Of a stretch of DNA of 39,569 bases, positions 1-6,465 are shown in pieces (position 1 is the stretch's first letter; each line of letters opens with the position of its first letter). The translations under genes and the position numbers were made by a program. The DNA comes from an uncultured Clostridia bacterium (lineage in GTDB: Bacteria > Bacillota > Clostridia > Oscillospirales > Oscillospiraceae). Under the pieces are notes generated by a model. It had not been told where the DNA came from, did no database searches, and worked only from the letters and a program-made list of their open reading frames with translations. The stretch covers positions 1-39,569 of the forward strand of contig CAMGRL010000014.1 in the NCBI GenBank assembly GCA_946061515.1, read 5' to 3'.

Positions 1-437
1 GAGGACTTGACCTTGGAAAGCTCCGTGGTAAAGGCGGATTTGGTAATGCCGTGGTCGGCAAAAATACGCTTGATGGCAGGCGTGGCGGCGGCGAAAATGC
101 CGATCATCAGGTGCTCTACGGAAAGATACTCGTCCCCCATGCTCTTGGCGGCCTTTTCGGCGGCTTTCAGCACCCGGTCGGCCTCCTGGGAGAGATAGAT
201 CTGGGGATTTCCGCTGACCTTGGGCAGGGCGGAAATGGCGGTGTCCAGCTCAGACAGTACGGCGTTGCAGTCCACGCCCATTTTGCCCAGCAGGGAGGGG
301 ATCAGCCCGCCGTCCTGGTCCACAAGGGCATAGAGCAGGTGCTCCGGCATGATATAGTTATTCTGGTTCTCCTCCGCCATGGATTGGGCGGTCTGGATGG
401 CCTCAAGACTCTTTTGGGTAAAATTCTGTGCGTTCAT
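1..437 (-). CDS. clpB: ClpB disaggregase, N-terminal part (gene runs off the window)
   Basis: Only the first 145 codons are present; the rest lies beyond base 1. The protein starts MNAQNFTQKSLEAIQ and carries two Clp_N repeats: the first contains MPEHLLYAL around residues 30-38, and the second contains LSVEHLMIGI around residues 104-113. This double repeat is the substrate-contacting N-domain of Hsp100 proteins. ClpB is a cytoplasmic hexameric AAA+ protein that pulls polypeptides out of aggregates with DnaK. The first-repeat wording fits ClpB better than ClpC, and a separate ClpC-type gene lies at 36470-38746. The start at 435-437 follows GGAGAAACC. It lies 18 bp behind a ribbon-helix-helix gene, so the two probably share a transcript. 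I saw no CIRCE or CtsR heptad operator upstream. The missing AAA+ modules keep the clpB call short of certain. Confidence 0.85.
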   Translation of the reverse strand, partial: MNAQNFTQKSLEAIQTAQSMAEENQNNYIMPEHLLYALVDQDGGLIPSLLGKMGVDCNAVLSELDTAISALPKVSGNPQIYLSQEADRVLKAAEKAAKSMGDEYLSVEHLMIGIFAAATPAIKRIFADHGITKSAFTTELSKVKS

Positions 438-455
438 GGTTTCTCCTTTCCCGCG

Positions 456-1103
456 TCATACATGGATGGGCGCGTTCAGCATGTGAGAATAATAGGCGGC
501 CTCCACCTCATGGGCATCATAGCGGCCGCTGAGATAGCCCTTCATCAGCCGGTCAAACAGCTGGATATACTCCGACAGGGCCTTGGCCAGCTCCTCTGCG
601 GTACAGTTCTTGTCCGGCGCGGCGATGCTGCGGAGGAATTTGCCCTCGTACAGCGCGTAGGAATGCTGTGCGCCGGTAAACTGGTACAGGTGCACATCCT
701 CAATGCTCTTCCACAGCCGGAAAAACTCCGTCATGGCGGAGATCAGCGCGGCGGACTGGGTGCGGAAGACCACCGACAGCTCGCCAATGCTGTCCCCGCC
801 GGAGCGGTACAGCTCCACCTCGTATTTCACCGTGGGGCGGTACTTATATTCAAGGGAGCTTTTCAGGGACATGGAAAAGCTGTTGGGGGAGAAGAAGGGC
901 ACCAGCTCCCGGGAAGGGCTCAGCAGCTCCTGGATGGTGGAGAGCACGTCGTTGATCCGCCGCTCGGGCGTGGTGTAGTTCACGTACTCCGCCAGGATCT
1001 GGTTGATCAGGTTGGAGCGGTTTGTGCCAAGCTGATGGGCCAGCGCGTCCACCTCCCGGACTACCTCGTCGTCAAGCATCAGGCTGTATAAAGTCTTCTT
1101 CAT
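456..1103 (-). CDS. Ribbon-helix-helix domain protein upstream of clpB
   Basis: A 215-residue cytoplasmic protein. Residues 1-41 (MKKTLYSLMLDDEVVREVDA onward) look like a ribbon-helix-helix/CopG DNA-binding fold: a short beta strand, a helix, the turn GTNRSNL and a second helix. The remaining 170 residues match no family I recognise. They contain an aromatic, charged, probably alpha/beta region without membrane segments. An upstream in-frame ATG exists, but the ribosome binding site AAGGGA sits 12 nt before 1103 and would overlap the earlier ATG, so I start at 1103. It is the first gene of a two-gene transcript with clpB (18 bp gap) and has a near-consensus promoter. A role as regulator of the operon is inferred from the fold and position only. 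Confidence 0.7.
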   Translation of the reverse strand: MKKTLYSLMLDDEVVREVDALAHQLGTNRSNLINQILAEYVNYTTPERRINDVLSTIQELLSPSRELVPFFSPNSFSMSLKSSLEYKYRPTVKYEVELYRSGGDSIGELSVVFRTQSAALISAMTEFFRLWKSIEDVHLYQFTGAQHSYALYEGKFLRSIAAPDKNCTAEELAKALSEYIQLFDRLMKGYLSGRYDAHEVEAAYYSHMLNAPIHV

Positions 1104-1137
1104 GTCACATACCATCCCTTTCGTTTTCTGTGCCTGT

Positions 1138-1166
1138 ATCATAGTCCCAAACGCAAACTTTGTCAA
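1138..1166 (-). promoter_or_regulatory. Sigma-A-type promoter of the RHH-clpB operon
   Basis: On the reverse strand TTGACA (1161-1166) and TATGAT (1138-1143) are separated by exactly 17 bp. This is a near-consensus vegetative promoter 34 bp ahead of the RHH start codon. The sequence upstream of it is strongly AT-rich, which could act as an UP element. Confidence 0.75.
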
Positions 1167-1274
1167 TAGATTTATATAAATAAAATTACGAATTATATGT
1201 TAACATTTCGTAGAACAGCTTTAGTATACCCTGTGGAAGCGGGAGAAATCCGGCAAAGAATCTCCCGGCATATC

Positions 1275-1303
1275 TTGATTTTTCGGCGGCAATTCGGTAT
1301 AAT
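1275..1303 (+). promoter_or_regulatory. Promoter of tRNA-Ser
   Basis: TTGATT (1275-1280) and a perfect TATAAT (1298-1303) are spaced by 17 bp and end 11 bp before the mature tRNA. Confidence 0.75.
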
Positions 1304-1314
1304 GTGCAAGGTAT

Positions 1315-1407
1315 GGAGAGTTACTCAAGTGGTCGAAGAGGCGTGACTCGAAATCTCGTAGGGCATGAAATACTGCCGCCAGGGTTCAAATCCCTGACTC
1401 TCCGCCA
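1315..1407 (+). tRNA. tRNA-Ser (anticodon CGA)
   Basis: A 93-nt class II tRNA with CCA encoded. The acceptor stem GGAGAGT pairs with ACTCTCC, followed by discriminator G and CCA. The D arm contains AAGTGGTCGAA and the T arm is CAGGG/TTCAAAT/CCCTG. A long variable arm (GGCA/TGCC stem) is typical of serine. The anticodon loop reads CT-CGA-AA, so it reads UCG codons. The anticodon stem CGTGA/TCTCG contains one U-U mismatch. The gene stands alone with its own promoter and terminator. Confidence 0.93.
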
Positions 1408-1408
1408 G

Positions 1409-1434
1409 AAAAAGCACCCTTTTGGGTGCTTTTT
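1409..1434 (+). terminator. Intrinsic terminator after tRNA-Ser
   Basis: The arms AAAAAGCACCC and GGGTGCTTTTT surround a TTTT loop, directly after the tRNA CCA end. The stem ends in a U-run. Confidence 0.9.
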
Positions 1435-1439
1435 CAATG

Positions 1440-1515
1440 AAATAAATCCCTTACGGGATTTGTGAAATATGACTTCGCCATGTGAAATGCGCTGCGGCGC
1501 ATGAGGGATTTATTT
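1440..1515. repeat. Palindromic multi-hairpin element with GTGAAAT linkers
   Basis: A 76-bp element bounded by perfect 12-bp inverted arms: AAATAAATCCCT at 1440-1451 and AGGGATTTATTT at 1504-1515. Inside are small hairpins joined by two copies of GTGAAAT (1462-1468 and 1482-1488). The first hairpin is AAATCCC-TTAC-GGGATTT, the second is ATG-based with a CTTCG apex, and the third is GCGC-TGCG-GCGC. The left arm can pair locally with 1455-1461 or with the far arm, so two folds exclude each other. It fills the gap between the tRNA terminator and the methyltransferase gene. It looks like a REP- or MITE-like dispersed repeat, but copy number cannot be judged from this window. Confidence 0.65.
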
Positions 1516-1534
1516 ACTTTCTGAGGTCGATATT

Positions 1535-2353
1535 ATGCCCAATGTCATTGAAATAAGCGATTTTGCCGCGCCGGAGCTGGACGTGTACGCAAGGCTCACG
1601 GAAAACCAGCTTTTAAACCGGCAGGAGCCGGAAAACGCCCTGTTCATCGCGGAGAGCCCCAATGTGATCCTGCGGGCTCTGGACGCGGGCTGTGTGCCGG
1701 TGTCCATGCTGCTGGAGCGAAAGCATATCACCGGCCAGGCGGCGGAGGTGATTGCCCGCTGCGGGGACATTCCCATCTACACGGCGGAATTGAGCATCCT
1801 GACCCAGCTCACTGGCTTTCCGCTGACCCGGGGCGTGCTCTGCGCCATGCGCAGACCAAAACTGCCGGAAGCGGGGGCCATCTGCGCCGGGGCGCGGCGT
1901 ATCGCCGTGTTGGAGAACATTATGAACCCCACCAATCTGGGGGCCATCTTCCGCTCCGCCGCGGCTCTGGGCATGGACGCGGTGCTGCTCACCCCGGCCT
2001 GCTGCGACGCCCTGTACCGCCGGGCGGTGCGGGTGAGCATGGGCACGGTGTTTCAGGTGCCCTGGACCTATCTGGACTGCACCTGGCCCGGTGAGGGGCT
2101 GGAACTGCTGCACAGTCTGGGCTTTAAGACCGCCGCCATGGCCCTGACGGATCAGTCCGTCAGCATCGAGGACCCCCGGCTGATGGAAGAGGAAAAGCTG
2201 GCCATTGTTCTCGGAACCGAAGGGGACGGCCTTGCGGAGGAGACCATTGCCAGCTGTGATTACACGGTCCGTATCCCCATGTCCCACGGCGTGGACTCCC
2301 TGAATGTGGCCGCCGCCAGCGCCGTGGCCTTCTGGCAGCTGAGAGTGAAATAA
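1535..2353 (+). CDS. TrmH/SpoU-family RNA 2'-O-methyltransferase
   Basis: 272 residues. The C-terminal SPOUT knot carries all three family motifs. Motif 1 is NPTNLGAIFRSA (131-142), with the conserved Asn, Gly-Ala-Ile and Arg. Motif 2 is LGTEGDGL (226-233), and motif 3 is IPMSHGVDSLNVAAA (247-261). Residues 1-105 form the substrate-binding N-terminal domain (L30e-like) seen in RlmB and TsnR relatives. The enzyme transfers a methyl group from S-adenosylmethionine to a ribose 2'-OH of rRNA or tRNA in the cytoplasm; the target nucleotide cannot be read from the sequence. The ATG follows GAGGT at 7 nt. It is a single-gene unit that ends at a palindromic terminator shared with the opposing operon. 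Confidence 0.88.
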   Translation: MPNVIEISDFAAPELDVYARLTENQLLNRQEPENALFIAESPNVILRALDAGCVPVSMLLERKHITGQAAEVIARCGDIPIYTAELSILTQLTGFPLTRGVLCAMRRPKLPEAGAICAGARRIAVLENIMNPTNLGAIFRSAAALGMDAVLLTPACCDALYRRAVRVSMGTVFQVPWTYLDCTWPGEGLELLHSLGFKTAAMALTDQSVSIEDPRLMEEEKLAIVLGTEGDGLAEETIASCDYTVRIPMSHGVDSLNVAAASAVAFWQLRVK

Positions 2354-2361
2354 GTGAAATT

Positions 2362-2407
2362 ATATGACAAAAGCCCTTGCGCGAAATGCGCAAGGGCTTT
2401 GTCATAT
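2362..2407. terminator. Bidirectional terminator
   Basis: A near-perfect 20-bp stem (ATATGACAAAGCCC-type arms with one bulged A) and a GAAAT loop lie between the convergent genes ending at 2353 and 2413. The A/T ends give a U-tract in both directions. Confidence 0.85.
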
Positions 2408-2412
2408 CCGGT

Positions 2413-3606
2413 TTACCAGCAGGCCAGCACGTCGCTGTAGAAGCTGTCCAGGGCCTCCCGGGTGGGGAAGGTGGCCACATACATGCGGTTGCCCATGGCC
2501 CCTGCCAGGGCATCGGGCATGCGGCCGGACATCTTCATGCAGTGGCCGTATTTCGCCATGATGTCCTCGTGGCTCATCTTGAAATTCTTGCCGTCCCGCA
2601 GCCCGGCAAAGGCGCAGAACTGGTGTCCGCCCACAGGGGTCAGGGTGGAGTCGTAGGCGATCATATCCGCCCAGATCTTATAGACGTTGGTGCTGTGGGC
2701 GAAGTTGATCATGTCCGGGGTGAAGCCGCCGCAGGGGCGCATGTTCACCTCCAGAGCCATGATCTGGCCATTCTTGCCCAGCCCCTCCTGGTCCTGGGTC
2801 AGGCGGAAGAACTCGAAGTGGATAAAGCGGCTCTTGACGCCGAAGCTCTTCACCGCGGCCCGGCCGGCGGCCCGGGTGTCCTCCGGCAGGTCCTTGAGAA
2901 TATAGTAGATGGAGTTGTCGTTGTCGTTGACGATATCCATGATGGACATGGGGGTGATGTTGCCGGTCTCGAAGATGGGTTCGCCCCTGGAGTCAATAAT
3001 GGCGTCATAGGAGTTGACCTCGGCATGGACAAACTCCTCCATGATGTAGGGCACACCATCGGGGCGGGTGGCCATGAAATGCTGAAGCTCCTCGTCGCTC
3101 TTCAGCTTGTAGGTATGGGCGGCGCCCACGCCGTTGTCCGGCTTTACCACCACAGGGTAGCCCACCTTGGCGATAAACTCCCGGCAGCCCTCGATGTCCT
3201 CCACCAGGTGGTAGCGGGCCACGATGATGCCGGCCTTTTCATAGTACTCCTTCATGCCGGATTTGTACTTGATGCGGTGCAGGTCGCCCACCTGGAAGCC
3301 GCTGGTGATGTTGAAGTCGGTGCGGAGTCTGGCGTCCTGCTCCAGCCAGTATTCGTTGTTGGACTCCAACCAGTCGATGCGCCCGTGCTTGAAGGTCAGG
3401 AAAGCCACCGCCCGGTAAACCTCGTCATAGTTTTCCAGGCTGCTGACTTTATAATACTCGTTCAGGCTGTCTTTCAGCTCCGGCTTCAGCTCGTCATAGG
3501 GCTGATCGCCGATGCCCAGCACGTTCATGCCGTTGTTTTTCAACTCGCGGCAGAATTGCCAGTAGTTTGTGGGGAAGTTGGGGGAAATGAAGATAATGTT
3601 TTTCAT
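2413..3606 (-). CDS. ATP-grasp domain ligase
   Basis: 397 residues. The N-terminal 100 residues (IIFISPNFPTNYWQF, then GIGDQPYDEL) form a Rossmann-like pre-ATP-grasp fold. The ATP-grasp region follows: VGYPVVVKPDNGVGAAHTYK near 150-170 supplies the nucleotide-binding lysine and glycine-rich loop, YIMEEFVHAEVNSYDAI follows near 190, and ALEVNMRPCGG near 290 supplies the metal-binding Glu and Asn. Such enzymes activate a carboxylate as an acyl phosphate and join it to an amine or thiol. The substrate is not predictable; carbamoyl-phosphate-synthase-like and amino-acid-ligase members look alike. It is the last gene of an operon with two esterase-fold genes, 36 bp after the second. Its ribosome binding site is weak. 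Confidence 0.8.
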   Translation of the reverse strand: MKNIIFISPNFPTNYWQFCRELKNNGMNVLGIGDQPYDELKPELKDSLNEYYKVSSLENYDEVYRAVAFLTFKHGRIDWLESNNEYWLEQDARLRTDFNITSGFQVGDLHRIKYKSGMKEYYEKAGIIVARYHLVEDIEGCREFIAKVGYPVVVKPDNGVGAAHTYKLKSDEELQHFMATRPDGVPYIMEEFVHAEVNSYDAIIDSRGEPIFETGNITPMSIMDIVNDNDNSIYYILKDLPEDTRAAGRAAVKSFGVKSRFIHFEFFRLTQDQEGLGKNGQIMALEVNMRPCGGFTPDMINFAHSTNVYKIWADMIAYDSTLTPVGGHQFCAFAGLRDGKNFKMSHEDIMAKYGHCMKMSGRMPDALAGAMGNRMYVATFPTREALDSFYSDVLACW

Positions 3607-3642
3607 CTGTGATCTCTCGTTTCTCTGATAAGATTGGCGAAT

Positions 3643-4395
3643 TTATCCCAGCAGCTTAGGGAGGAAATATTCTACCTGCTTATACCACCAGGGCCAGTCG
3701 TGGGCGCAGTCATAGCCCCAGACGTCCACCCAGGTGTTGATGCCCTTGGCCTGGAAGATGTCCCGCAGGGCAAAGGTGGTCTCCGGCCGCTCCCAGGGCC
3801 CCTGACCTACGCAGATGATGCCCTTGTTCCGGTTGTAGCGACCGATATAGGGGTGGTCGGCGGGCATGTTGCTCAGGTAGTGGACGGGGGAGTTCTGGTA
3901 GACAAGCTCGTCCATGTAGCCGTCAAAGCCGTAGTCGGCGGTGTAAATGCCGCTGAGGGCCAGCAGCCCGTCAAACTGATCGGGAAAACGGAAGAACAGG
4001 TTTGCCGCGTGGGTGGCACCCAGACTGCAGCCAAAGGCGATGATGCCCGGATAGCCCTCCCAGCCGTTGCAGCGGTTGGCCATCTCCCGGATGAAGGGGG
4101 CCATCTCGTCGGTAATGAATTTGATCCACTGCTCATGGCGGCGGATGCGCCAGTAGGGATTGCCGGATTTGTCCGACCAGGTCTCCTGATCGATGGTATC
4201 AATGGCAAAGACCATAGCCTTTCCCTCCTCGATCCAGGGGGCCCAGTGATAGCTCATGTGGTAGTTCTCAAAGTCGAAGAAGCGGCCGTCCTGACAGGGG
4301 ATGAAGAGCACCGGCCGGCCTGCGTGGCCGTAGACCTTGCACTCCATATCTCTCCCCAGGGCCTGACTGTATTCCTTAAAGTACTGCATTTTCAT
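3643..4395 (-). CDS. Esterase-fold alpha/beta hydrolase (first of two paralogue-like copies)
   Basis: 250 residues and no signal peptide, so probably cytoplasmic. The nucleophile elbow is GCSLG (122-126, Ser124), the likely catalytic His is in CAHDWPWW (His232), and FDGLLALSG precedes the acid region. RPVLFIPCQDGRFFDFENY at the front gives the first strand and oxyanion-side loop. The fold matches the esterase D/enterochelin-esterase group (the COG4947 type is my best guess). It starts 7 bp after the upstream esterase gene and is followed by the ATP-grasp gene, so the three are very likely co-transcribed. Substrate unknown; a role in hydrolysing or transferring the product of the ATP-grasp enzyme is inference. 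Confidence 0.78.
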   Translation of the reverse strand: MKMQYFKEYSQALGRDMECKVYGHAGRPVLFIPCQDGRFFDFENYHMSYHWAPWIEEGKAMVFAIDTIDQETWSDKSGNPYWRIRRHEQWIKFITDEMAPFIREMANRCNGWEGYPGIIAFGCSLGATHAANLFFRFPDQFDGLLALSGIYTADYGFDGYMDELVYQNSPVHYLSNMPADHPYIGRYNRNKGIICVGQGPWERPETTFALRDIFQAKGINTWVDVWGYDCAHDWPWWYKQVEYFLPKLLG

Positions 4396-4402
4396 CGCTT
4401 TC

Positions 4403-5170
4403 TTACTCCAATCCGTAAAACAGTGTGTCCATAAAGAAGGGGATCTGCCGCTCCCAGCTGGCCTCGCAGTGGTCGCCGCCGGGGACGATGCGGCAGTTGA
4501 GCAGCACGCCGCGCTCCATCAGAATGGAGGCCACGCGGCTGAACCGGCGGATCATATCCGGGTGATTGCTCAGCTCGTTTTCGCCGTAGTCCATGTATAC
4601 CACGGTGCCCGGGGCGATCTCCGCCTCCCGCAGCATCCGGTCAAGCCGCCCGCTGGCCGCCCATATGGAGGGGGAGAGGGCCGCCGCCCGGGAGAAAACG
4701 GCGTTGTATTCCGTCACCGCGTAAAGGCTCATCAGTCCGCCCATGGAGCTTCCGGCGATAAAGGTGTGCTCCCGGTCCGGCAGGGTGGGGTAATTTTCGT
4801 CGATCATGGGTTTGAAGGTGTTCACCATCCACTCCATGGTCTGCCGCCCCCGGCCCTTGATGCGTCCAAAGCCCTCCTCACTGAAGCTGAAGGGCGAATA
4901 CTCGCTGAGCCGGCCGTTGTTGGGGTCGTGGGTACACTCCACCGCGGCGATAATCAGCGGCAGCTCGCTGTCCTCCGCAAATTCCTGCATCCCCCAGCTT
5001 TTGCCGTAGGTGGCGTCCTCATCAAAGAAAACATTGTGCCCGTCAAACATGTACAGCACCGGAAAACGCTGCTCCGGGTCGTCCTCCGCACAGTCCGGCT
5101 GGTAGACATACAGGTTTCTGGGCTCATCCCCGGACAGCTCGGGGATCGTAATGCTCCATTTGTCGATCAT
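4403..5170 (-). CDS. Putative esterase (enterochelin-esterase-like)
   Basis: 255 residues, cytoplasmic by the absence of a signal sequence. RNLYVYQP and FPVLYMFDGHNVFFDE (37-52) match the start of the PF00756 esterase fold. The nucleophile elbow is AGSSMGG (139-145, Ser142) and the catalytic His is in GGDHCEASWE (His234). A longer reading frame begins at 5233, but the family start is MIDKWSITIPEL, and the promoter-like -35 at 5228-5233 lies inside the extension, so I start at 5170. First gene of the esterase-esterase-ATP-grasp operon. Members of this family cleave siderophore, feruloyl, S-formylglutathione or mycolyl esters. None of these can be singled out here. Confidence 0.8.
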   Translation of the reverse strand: MIDKWSITIPELSGDEPRNLYVYQPDCAEDDPEQRFPVLYMFDGHNVFFDEDATYGKSWGMQEFAEDSELPLIIAAVECTHDPNNGRLSEYSPFSFSEEGFGRIKGRGRQTMEWMVNTFKPMIDENYPTLPDREHTFIAGSSMGGLMSLYAVTEYNAVFSRAAALSPSIWAASGRLDRMLREAEIAPGTVVYMDYGENELSNHPDMIRRFSRVASILMERGVLLNCRIVPGGDHCEASWERQIPFFMDTLFYGLE

Positions 5171-5204
5171 TGTCCGTTTCTCTTTTCCAATTGATATTTT
5201 AATC

Positions 5205-5233
5205 AGTTTAGCACAGCAAAGTGAAAAAAGCAA
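5205..5233 (-). promoter_or_regulatory. Possible promoter of the esterase/ATP-grasp operon
   Basis: On the reverse strand TTGCTT (5228-5233) and TAAACT (5205-5210) are spaced by 17 bp, 34 bp before the start codon. Both hexamers deviate from consensus. Confidence 0.45.
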
Positions 5234-5296
5234 TTCATGTTATCATAATTTAACGGTGCCCGGCACCCTTGTTTTTTGGAAAAATTGAACATACAT

Positions 5297-5325
5297 TGGA
5301 AAACGGGCGGAAGAATGGTATAATG
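5297..5325 (+). promoter_or_regulatory. Promoter of the AlkZ-like gene
   Basis: TTGGAA (5297-5302) and a perfect TATAAT (5320-5325) with a 17-bp spacer, 23 bp before the start codon. Confidence 0.75.
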
Positions 5326-5348
5326 AGGATAAAGAAAGGGGAGAGCCC

Positions 5349-6359
5349 ATGGACAGAGAAGAGATCATGCTGCGGCAGCTGAAAGGCCAGCATCTTTTAC
5401 AGCCGGTGGAGGGCCTGCGGGCGGCGGGGGATCTGTGCGGCTTTCAGGCCCAATATGTGTCCAACGCGCTCCACGCCCTGCGTCTCAGAAGCGGCAGCAG
5501 CGACAGCACAAGTCTGGTAAAAAGCTGGGCATTGCGGGGGACCATGCACATCTTCCCGGAGCGGGAGCTGCCCCTTTTCCTGCATGAGGGCAGGAGCCAC
5601 TATCTGCGTCCCTGCGACACCATGGAGGCCGACGAGAAGATCGGCAAAGAGCGAAAAGCGTATTTTGCCCGGCTTGTGCTGGACAGTGTGGCAGAAGGCA
5701 TAGGCGAGCGGGAAATGCTCCGGCAGCGCTGCCTTGCCGCCGGGATGACGGAGACCGAGGAGGAGAGCCTGTTTAACCCCTGGGGCGGGATGCTCCGGGC
5801 GCTGTGCGAGGAGGGAAAGCTCTGCTACAAGGTACAGGAGAAAAAGGGGTTCATGCTCTGCCCGCCTTTTGAACCCATGGAGGAAAAGGCGGCCCGGATA
5901 GAGCTTGCCCGGCGGTATTTTTGCCATTACGGGCCTGCCACGATCAAGGACGCGGCCTATTTTTTCGGCGCAACCCAGGCCCAGGTGAAAGCCTGGCTTG
6001 CGGAGCTGCCGGTAAGCTCTGTTGTATGCGAGGGACGGACTTATTTTTCGCTGGACGAAGGGCCGGTTTCCGGCAGCATACCGGACTGCCTGTTCCTGGC
6101 GGGCTTTGACCCGCTGATGCTGGGCTACCAGAAAACAGAGAGCCTGTACCTGCCGCCGGAGCATCTGCGAGGCATCTTCAGCCTGGCCGGGATCGTCATG
6201 CCGGCGCTGCTTCTCCGGGGCAGGGTGGCCGGACGCTGGAAGCGGACGGGGAAAAAGCTGCGCATTACCGCCTTTGCGCCCCTGTCCCGGGAGGACAAGG
6301 AGCGGATCGCCGGGAGCGCGGAGGAACTGTGGAGCGGCTGCCGGATCGAATTTCCGTGA
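5349..6359 (+). CDS. Winged-helix protein, AlkZ/YcaQ-like DNA glycosylase
   Basis: 336 residues, belonging to the winged-helix family PF06224 (HTH_42). CGFQAQYVSNAL (30-41) carries the Q-x-Q signature (Gln33, Gln35) of AlkZ-type glycosylases. SWALRGTMHIFP (59-70) is the strongly conserved block after it. YFCHYGPATIKDAAYFFG near 195-212 begins a later winged-helix unit. AlkZ removes toxin-alkylated bases or crosslinks, and YcaQ unhooks interstrand crosslinks. Which lesion this one handles is not visible. Start chosen at 5349 after GGGGAG. Monocistronic, with its own promoter. A function as a plain DNA-binding protein cannot be excluded. Confidence 0.8.
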   Translation: MDREEIMLRQLKGQHLLQPVEGLRAAGDLCGFQAQYVSNALHALRLRSGSSDSTSLVKSWALRGTMHIFPERELPLFLHEGRSHYLRPCDTMEADEKIGKERKAYFARLVLDSVAEGIGEREMLRQRCLAAGMTETEEESLFNPWGGMLRALCEEGKLCYKVQEKKGFMLCPPFEPMEEKAARIELARRYFCHYGPATIKDAAYFFGATQAQVKAWLAELPVSSVVCEGRTYFSLDEGPVSGSIPDCLFLAGFDPLMLGYQKTESLYLPPEHLRGIFSLAGIVMPALLLRGRVAGRWKRTGKKLRITAFAPLSREDKERIAGSAEELWSGCRIEFP

Positions 6360-6378
6360 AGAATTTACATTTTGTCCA

Positions 6379-6407
6379 TTTAAGGGCAAAAAAACAGATG
6401 ATATAAT
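6379..6407 (+). promoter_or_regulatory. Promoter of the MATE gene
   Basis: TTTAAG (6379-6384) and TATAAT (6402-6407) with a 17-bp spacer. A second TATAAT overlaps at 6407-6412. The predicted start point falls on the foot of the GC-rich hairpin at 6414. Confidence 0.5.
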
Positions 6408-6413
6408 ATAATT

Positions 6414-6438
6414 TACGCGGCGCGTTCTGCGCCGCGTA
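6414..6438 (+). other. GC-rich hairpin at the MATE transcript start or terminator of the preceding gene
   Basis: A perfect 10-bp stem (TACGCGGCGC/GCGCCGCGTA) with loop GTTCT, followed by TCATTTTTT. The U-run makes it look like a terminator for the gene ending at 6359. Its position right after a -10 box also makes it a 5' hairpin of the next transcript. Both roles are possible. Confidence 0.6.
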
Positions 6439-6465
6439 TCATTTTTTGGGTTTGGATATGAGAAA

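Noticed and set aside
1104-1210. CIRCE or CtsR operator near the clpB operon
   Set aside because: Searched by eye for TTAGCACTC-type and GGTCAAA heptads; none were present.
1315-1515. tRNA-associated integration site or genomic island
   Set aside because: No integrase, no repeat of the tRNA 3' end and no foreign genes follow. The downstream element is a short palindrome.
5255-5267. GGTGCC-C-GGCACC palindrome followed by CTTGTTTTTT
   Set aside because: Looks like a terminator but lies between two divergent promoters with no transcript to end. The stem is only 6 bp. Kept as unexplained.
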